From an uncultured Flavobacteriales bacterium (GTDB taxonomy: Bacteria > Bacteroidota > Bacteroidia > Palsa-965), in contig CAMLEF010000112.1 in the NCBI GenBank assembly GCA_946478675.1, positions 1 to 12,140 of the forward strand: DNA of 12,140 nucleotides, written 5' to 3'. Both the position numbers and the translations under genes were made by a program. Positions 8,168 to 12,140 of this stretch are shown here, piece after piece. Under the pieces are notes generated by a model. That model had not been told where the DNA came from. It searched no databases and worked only from the letters and a program-made list of their open reading frames with translations. Position 1 is the stretch's first letter. Every line of letters begins with the position of its first letter.

Positions 8168-8830
8168 TCAGGGATTTTTCTTCAGCGAAGGCGCCACGAC
8201 TTTCTTAAAATAGAGACAGAAACCTGTGAAGGGACATTTTTCGCAGATCGGGTTTCTCGCGAGACAGATGTAACGGCCGTGCAGGATGAGCCAGTGATGC
8301 GCAACGCCGAGATGATGTTCCGGGATGTATTTCACCAGCTGCTGTTCGGTCTGCAACGGATTCTTTGCATTCGTCGTCAAACCCAATCGCGCTGAAACAC
8401 GAAACACGTGCGTATCCACGGCGATCGCCGGTTTTTCGTAAACGACGGAGATGATCACGTTGGCGGTCTTCCGCCCTACTCCCGGCAACTTCACGAGGTC
8501 TTCCATTTTGTCGGGAACTTTTCCGCCAAAATCGTTCAGCAGCATCTGCGCCATGCCGATGAGATGTTTCGCTTTGTTGTTCGGGTAGCTGATGCTGCGG
8601 ATGCAGGAAAACACTTCTTCGACGGAAGCGGCGGCGAGTGTTTCCGCATCGGGAAATCGTTTGAACAACGCCGGCGTGATCATGTTCACTCGCTTGTCCG
8701 TGCATTGCGCCGAAAGGATTACCGCCACGAGCAGCTCGAACGGATTGCCATAATGCAGCTCCGTTTCCGCCACCGGCATGTTCTTCTCGAACCAGGAAAT
8801 TACTGCGGCGTAACGTTCGGCTTTTGTCAT
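8168..8830 (-). CDS. nth: Endonuclease III (DNA glycosylase/AP lyase)
   Basis: The 220 residues are close to the usual length of about 211. The helix-hairpin-helix LPGVGRKTANV (residues 115-125) carries the catalytic Lys121. AVDTHVFRV carries the catalytic Asp139. The C-terminus holds the complete [4Fe-4S] loop C189-x6-C196-x2-C199-x5-C205. Known of the family: it removes oxidised pyrimidines and cleaves the abasic site by beta-elimination in cytoplasmic base excision repair. All key residues are present, so it should be active. The start MTKAERY aligns with E. coli MNKAKRL, which fixes the ATG at 8830. A consensus-like -7 element lies only four bases upstream of it. The gene sits between two secreted-protein genes without functional connection. 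I see no terminator after it, so read-through into the Ig-like gene is possible. Confidence 0.97.
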   Translation of the reverse strand: MTKAERYAAVISWFEKNMPVAETELHYGNPFELLVAVILSAQCTDKRVNMITPALFKRFPDAETLAAASVEEVFSCIRSISYPNNKAKHLIGMAQMLLNDFGGKVPDKMEDLVKLPGVGRKTANVIISVVYEKPAIAVDTHVFRVSARLGLTTNAKNPLQTEQQLVKYIPEHHLGVAHHWLILHGRYICLARNPICEKCPFTGFCLYFKKVVAPSLKKNP

Positions 8831-8834
8831 GCAA

Positions 8835-8842
8835 CAAAGTTA
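8835..8842 (-). promoter_or_regulatory. Candidate -7 element of nth
   Basis: The minus strand reads TAACTTTG, a full match to TAnnTTTG, ending four bases before the nth ATG. The -33 region is weak: TTTT 17 bases upstream or TTTC 23 bases upstream. If used, transcription would begin at or within a few bases of the start codon. Confidence 0.4.
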
Positions 8843-8889
8843 AACGTCATAGGCTTCGGAAAATCGAAACGCATCACAACTCAGTTTTC

Positions 8890-8935
8890 CTCCAATAAAA
8901 AAAGCGCCCCATTGCTGAGACGCTTTTCATTGGAG
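8890..8935 (-). terminator. Intrinsic terminator of the MORN repeat gene
   Basis: On the minus strand, AAAAGCGTCTC pairs with GGGGCGCTTTT (plus-strand arms 8917-8927 and 8900-8910). This gives 11 bp with two G-U pairs and a 6-nt loop, followed by a run of seven T. An outer inverted repeat (CTCCAAT/ATTGGAG, 8890-8896 and 8929-8935) brackets the hairpin. It begins 10 bases after the MORN gene stop and separates that gene from nth. Confidence 0.88.
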
Positions 8936-8945
8936 AAATCTGTGA

Positions 8946-9497
8946 TCAGTTCTGCAGCACGTCGTTGACGAATTTCTGCGTAGTTGTGAGCGTACCGTTT
9001 TCATCGTAATATTTCCAGTCGCCGTTCTTCTGGCCGATGCTGTTGTAGGAACCCGTGTAATTCAGGTTGCCGCTTTCGAACCAGCCCTGCCAGTTGCCGA
9101 CACGCTGTTGGTTGTTGTTGATCTTGCCTTCTTCGGCTTTTTTACCGTTCGGATGATAGAACACCGCGTTGCCTGTCGTCTTGTCGACTTCCGAAGCAAC
9201 CATGCCGTTGTTGTGCCAGGTCTTCCAGATACCGGTCGGGTTGCCGTTGTTATCGTAATGCTCTTCCGCTGCAAGCGTGCCGTTCTCGAACCAGTACTTC
9301 CACGTACCGATCTTGTAAACGACCGACATCTTCGTAGCGATCGTTTCTTTGTCGTCGCCGGGATTAATGCCGGGGTTGGCATTGTATTGACCTTCGGCAG
9401 TTTTGTTGCCGTTCAGTCCCACTTCAACGTGGTTGTACTGCGCAAACGCCCAGGTAGATGCGCAAAGAAAAAGGGCCAGGGTCAGGATTCTTTTCAT
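8946..9497 (-). CDS. Secreted MORN_2 (YwqK-like) repeat protein
   Basis: This is a 183-residue protein. Residues 1-19 form a signal peptide (MKRILTLALFLCASTWAFA, then Gln). Five MORN-type repeats follow at about residues 64-85, 89-106, 111-128, 134-153 and 159-178. They show the pattern GxWxxWxxNGxLxxxxxYxxxG. A partial unit lies at about 27-40. Automated pipelines often label such proteins 'YwqK family antitoxin'. Here there is no toxin gene beside it and the protein is exported, so I do not adopt that name. Inference: a periplasmic or surface beta-hairpin repeat protein of unknown partner; no sorting domain is visible. An in-frame ATG at 9602 lies upstream of the candidate promoter and was rejected. 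The leader has only a weak AGG six bases before the ATG. Promoter and terminator suggest a single-gene unit. Confidence 0.85.
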   Translation of the reverse strand: MKRILTLALFLCASTWAFAQYNHVEVGLNGNKTAEGQYNANPGINPGDDKETIATKMSVVYKIGTWKYWFENGTLAAEEHYDNNGNPTGIWKTWHNNGMVASEVDKTTGNAVFYHPNGKKAEEGKINNNQQRVGNWQGWFESGNLNYTGSYNSIGQKNGDWKYYDENGTLTTTQKFVNDVLQN

Positions 9498-9518
9498 TGT
9501 TTGCCTAATGAAGTTTAA

Positions 9519-9550
9519 CAAACTTAACGATAAGGACGGTAAAAAACAAG
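9519..9550 (-). promoter_or_regulatory. Candidate Bacteroidota promoter of the MORN repeat gene
   Basis: On the minus strand, CTTG (9547-9550) is followed after 20 bases by TAAGTTTG (9519-9526). The latter is a full match to the phylum's -7 element TAnnTTTG. The start codon lies 21 bases further on. A short inverted repeat AAGTTT-AAC-AAACTT (9511-9525) overlaps the -7 element and could be an operator; that part is speculative. Confidence 0.55.
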
Positions 9551-9592
9551 ATACAGAGGAATTTAGAGGTAAACGCCCCGTAAACACGAATG

Positions 9593-9631
9593 ATGACGTC
9601 ATGCCGGCCTCTCTTCTTTTTGCAAAAAGAA
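9593..9631. other. Two adjacent palindromes behind the PKD-gene terminator
   Basis: A perfect 10-bp palindrome ATGACGTCAT (9593-9602) and a perfect 18-bp palindrome TTCTTTTTGCAAAAAGAA (9614-9631) lie between the MORN promoter and the PKD-gene terminator. The second overlaps the terminator's T-tract and may simply extend it. No function can be assigned from sequence. Confidence 0.5.
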
Positions 9632-9663
9632 AAAGTGCAACCCGCCGGAACAGGTTGCACTTT
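9630..9663 (-). terminator. Intrinsic terminator of the PKD-repeat gene
   Basis: On the minus strand an 11-bp perfect stem (AAAGTGCAACC/GGTTGCACTTT, plus-strand arms 9653-9663 and 9632-9642) closes a 10-nt loop. It is followed by TTTTT, a C and another TTTTT. It begins 19 bases after the stop of the PKD-repeat gene. Confidence 0.9.
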
Positions 9664-9682
9664 AAAACAATTCACGGTTACG

Positions 9683-12140
9683 TTATTTGATCAGCGAAAC
9701 GTGGCCGATGTATTTATGCTTTTTGTTGAAGACATCCGTCAGCACGACTTTCCAGACGTACACATCTTCCTGGCAAATATCGCCGTGTTTGCCCTGCACC
9801 GTTCCGTCCCACGCTTCGTTGATGTCGTTGGTCGTGAAGATGAGGTTGCCCCAGCGGTCGAAGATCCAGATGTTGTATGACGTGATACCGATACCCGCGC
9901 CGTAGAAGCCGTCATTCACACCGTCATCGTTCGGCGTAAAGCAATTCGGAATATAAAACGTGAATTCCGGATCGATGATCACTTCCATCGACGTATCATC
10001 GACGCAGCCGTATTGATTGACGACCTGCAGGTAAACCGGGTACGTTCCGCCGGCCTCGGTCGAATAATAATACTGCGGGTTCGGAATATCCGACGTATCG
10101 GACAACGTGGTCGGGTCGCCGAAATCCCACGTCCAGCTCACCGGCGCGCCTGACGAAAGATCCACGAAGGAAATGTTCGTGTTCAGCACGTCGGTATGCT
10201 GCGGGTTTGCCGAGAAGCTGGCGGTCGGCATCGGGTAAACGGTGATGTAGTTCGGCAACGTGAGCGTTTGCACACAACCGTTGTTCGAAGTCGTCGTCAG
10301 CGTTACCGTATACGTGCCGGGTTGGCTGTAGCAGTGCGCCGGATTTTGCGTGAAGACGTTGGGCGAGTTGTCACCGAAATCCCACGTCCAGCCGGTAATG
10401 CTTCCGGTGGAGATCGTCGTCTGGTCGGTGAAGCTGACGCAGAGGATCGGGCAGCCGTTCAGCGTATCGCCGACAAATGCAGGATTCGGCAGCGCGCCCG
10501 TCGTTACCGGGATGGTTACGGTGTCAATGCAGCCTGCAGTATTCGTAACGATCAGCGAAACGTTGTACGTCGAATCGTTCACGTACGTGTGCGAAGGATT
10601 CTGCGTGGCCGATGTCGGAGAGCCGTCACCGAAATCCCAGGTCCAGCTGACGACGTTGCCCGTGCCCGGCGTCGAAAGATCATTCATCGAAGTAGCCGTG
10701 CCTGCGCAAACGACGTTGGCATTGAAGTTCGCCGTCGGCAGCGCAGATACCGTTACCGGCAACGTGGAAGTTGTCGTGCAACCGTTGTTCGAAGTACACG
10801 TCAGCGATACGGTAAACACGCCAGCGGCATTGTACGTGTACGCCGGGTTCTGCACGTTGCTCGTATCGTTCGTTACTGTTGCGTCACCGAAATTCCACGA
10901 CCAGTTGGAAATATTTCCGGTAGAAACGGAAGACTGATCCGTGAACGAAGTCAGCGAACCGAGACAAACGGTCGGCGCGGTGAACTGCACCTGCGGACCG
11001 GGGGCTACGGTAACCTGCAGCGTCGACGTATCCGAGCACGGGCCCGGGTTGGCAATGAGCATTACGGTATACGTTCCCGCTGTCGTGTACGTGTAGGTCG
11101 GGTTCTGCGTATTGCTCGTGTCGTTGGTAACAGACGCGTTACCGAAATCCCAGAACCAGTTGACGGCGTTCGTCGACTGATCGGTGAACTGCATTGGCGC
11201 ATTCGTGCAAACACTGTTGGCACTGAAGGCTGCAGTGGGCGGAACACCAACGGCCAGCACCTGCGTCGTCGTTTGCGGACATCCGTTTGCTGTGGTAACC
11301 GTCAGCGTAACGGTGTAGGTGCCCGGCGCAGTGAACGTGTGCGAAGGATTGGAGATCGTCGACGTGTTGTTGCCGGCAGAAGCAGGATCGCCGAAGTTCC
11401 ATGACGTACCGGAGATCGCATCGGGTGGGTTCACCGTCGAGGTACTTGTGAAATTCACCAGCTGGTTGCCGCAAACCTGGTTGTAGAGGAACGAAGCGGT
11501 CGGCAGCGGATTCACGGTGATCGTTTGCGTGATGGTCGACGGGCAAGGGTTGCCGCCGATCGTCAACGTTACCGAATACGTTCCTGCCGTATTGTAAACG
11601 TGCGTTGGGTTTTGAACGTTCGACGAATCCTGCGGACCGGATGCAGGATCACCGAAATGCCAGCTCCAGCCATTCGGGCTTACAGACTGATCGGTAAAGC
11701 TGGTCGTTTGTCCGACGCATACCGAAGTCGCGTTGAACGCCGCCTGTCCCCCGCTTCCCGGGTTCACGACCGAAGTAATCGTATCACTGCAACCGCTTTG
11801 CGAAGTAACGATCAGCGTAACGGTGTACGTTCCCGGTGTGCTGTAGGTCCACGACGGGCTTTGCGCATTGGAAACGTCGGTAGTGATCGATGGATCTCCG
11901 AAGTCCCATTGGTAGTTGAGCGTACCACTCGATATCGTACTGTTGTTCGTGAAGTTGTACGTCGTGCTGCAGTTGTTGGAGTTCGGCGTAAATGCGGCGG
12001 TCGGCTGCGGATACACGTAGACATTTCGCGTGAGTGTCGTCTGGCAGCCGGTTACGGAAGTCATCGTGACGGAATAACTTCCTGCGTTACTCACGTTGAT
12101 ACTCGATGTAGTGGCGCCTGTACTCCATTGGTATGAGGCC
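9683..12140 (-). CDS. Large secreted PKD-repeat protein with CHU_C sorting domain (5'-partial)
   Basis: The frame is open to the right edge, so the N-terminus and signal peptide are outside; 818 residues are visible. The first roughly 45 residues are the end of an Ig-like unit (YQWSTGATTSSINVSNAGSY). Eight PKD domains follow, each with a W-D/N/H-F-G-D/N core; these cores lie near plus-strand positions 11897, 11650, 11396, 11137, 10884, 10629, 10374 and 10119. They also carry the pattern CxxxxxxFTDxS, NPxHxYxxxGTYTVTL and GC. The last 92 residues (9686-9961) are a gliding-motility-associated C-terminal domain (FTPNDDGVNDGFY, IFDRWGNLIF, VYVWKV, GHVSLIK), which is a T9SS type B sorting signal. 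Inference: a surface adhesin or matrix protein. The last two PKD domains and the CHU_C domain parallel those of the gene at 4523-7948. A strong terminator isolates it from the MORN gene. Confidence 0.9.
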   Translation of the reverse strand, partial: ASYQWSTGATTSSINVSNAGSYSVTMTSVTGCQTTLTRNVYVYPQPTAAFTPNSNNCSTTYNFTNNSTISSGTLNYQWDFGDPSITTDVSNAQSPSWTYSTPGTYTVTLIVTSQSGCSDTITSVVNPGSGGQAAFNATSVCVGQTTSFTDQSVSPNGWSWHFGDPASGPQDSSNVQNPTHVYNTAGTYSVTLTIGGNPCPSTITQTITVNPLPTASFLYNQVCGNQLVNFTSTSTVNPPDAISGTSWNFGDPASAGNNTSTISNPSHTFTAPGTYTVTLTVTTANGCPQTTTQVLAVGVPPTAAFSANSVCTNAPMQFTDQSTNAVNWFWDFGNASVTNDTSNTQNPTYTYTTAGTYTVMLIANPGPCSDTSTLQVTVAPGPQVQFTAPTVCLGSLTSFTDQSSVSTGNISNWSWNFGDATVTNDTSNVQNPAYTYNAAGVFTVSLTCTSNNGCTTTSTLPVTVSALPTANFNANVVCAGTATSMNDLSTPGTGNVVSWTWDFGDGSPTSATQNPSHTYVNDSTYNVSLIVTNTAGCIDTVTIPVTTGALPNPAFVGDTLNGCPILCVSFTDQTTISTGSITGWTWDFGDNSPNVFTQNPAHCYSQPGTYTVTLTTTSNNGCVQTLTLPNYITVYPMPTASFSANPQHTDVLNTNISFVDLSSGAPVSWTWDFGDPTTLSDTSDIPNPQYYYSTEAGGTYPVYLQVVNQYGCVDDTSMEVIIDPEFTFYIPNCFTPNDDGVNDGFYGAGIGITSYNIWIFDRWGNLIFTTNDINEAWDGTVQGKHGDICQEDVYVWKVVLTDVFNKKHKYIGHVSLIK
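10119..10392 (-). repeat. Exact 19-bp direct repeat in neighbouring PKD domains
   Basis: On the plus strand CCGAAATCCCACGTCCAGC occurs at 10119-10137 and 10374-10392. These are 255 bp, or exactly 85 codons, apart. A one-mismatch copy lies at 10629-10647, again 255 bp away. They encode the W-x-W-D-F-G-D core of successive PKD domains. Recombination between copies would remove or add one whole domain in frame. Confidence 0.85.

Noticed and set aside
9498..9602. 35-codon N-terminal extension of the MORN protein
   Set aside because: It spans the candidate promoter and would bury the signal peptide; the ATG at 9497 gives a standard one.
10196..11404. Plus-strand open frame of 402 codons
   Set aside because: It lies opposite the PKD repeats and shows a periodic Arg-rich translation that merely mirrors them. 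No family signature or start signal is visible.
8946..12140. A new toxin-antitoxin or defence cassette in the accessory part
   Set aside because: No toxin, nuclease effector, transposase or phage gene is present. The genes are secreted repeat proteins plus a housekeeping repair enzyme with separate transcription signals.

Overview
The window looks like the chromosome of a moderately GC-rich member of the Bacteroidota. The evidence is threefold. Three large secreted proteins carry C-terminal sorting domains of the type IX secretion system (T9SS): one type A domain and two of the gliding-motility/CHU_C type. Candidate promoters match the phylum's -7 element (TAnnTTTG) rather than a sigma-70 -10 box. 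Start codons mostly lack a strong Shine-Dalgarno sequence. I cannot name a genus.

Left part, plus strand (1-2152). The window opens inside a RecB/AddA-like UvrD-family helicase with a fused C-terminal nuclease (1-1554). A 109-bp spacer with a tandem and an inverted repeat follows, and then a complete YajQ-family gene (1664-2152). A hairpin-forming repeat (2157-2223) separates yajQ from the convergent minus-strand genes.

Right part, minus strand (2234-12140). In transcription order, from right to left, the genes are: an adhesin-like protein with at least eight PKD domains and a CHU_C domain, truncated by the window edge (9683-12140); a small secreted MORN-type repeat protein (8946-9497); endonuclease III, nth (8168-8830); a 1141-residue Ig-like repeat protein with a CHU_C domain (4523-7948); and a seven-repeat SBBP beta-propeller protein with a type A sorting domain (2234-4465). 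Clear intrinsic terminators follow the PKD gene, the MORN gene and the Ig-like gene. Candidate Bacteroidota promoters precede the MORN, nth and Ig-like genes. The minus-strand genes therefore look mainly like separate transcription units rather than one operon. The exception is the SBBP gene, which starts directly behind a terminator with no visible promoter.

Function. The three large proteins and the MORN protein all have signal peptides, so they form an exported group that probably decorates the cell surface or its surroundings. The helicase-nuclease and Nth are DNA-repair enzymes unrelated to that group. I found no RNA genes, CRISPR array, insertion sequence or defence cassette, and I do not claim a new system. 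The points most worth checking are the terminator/start overlap at 4470-4504, the repeat-built leader of yajQ, a possible leaderless nth transcript, and the shared C-terminal modules and in-frame DNA repeats of the two CHU_C proteins.
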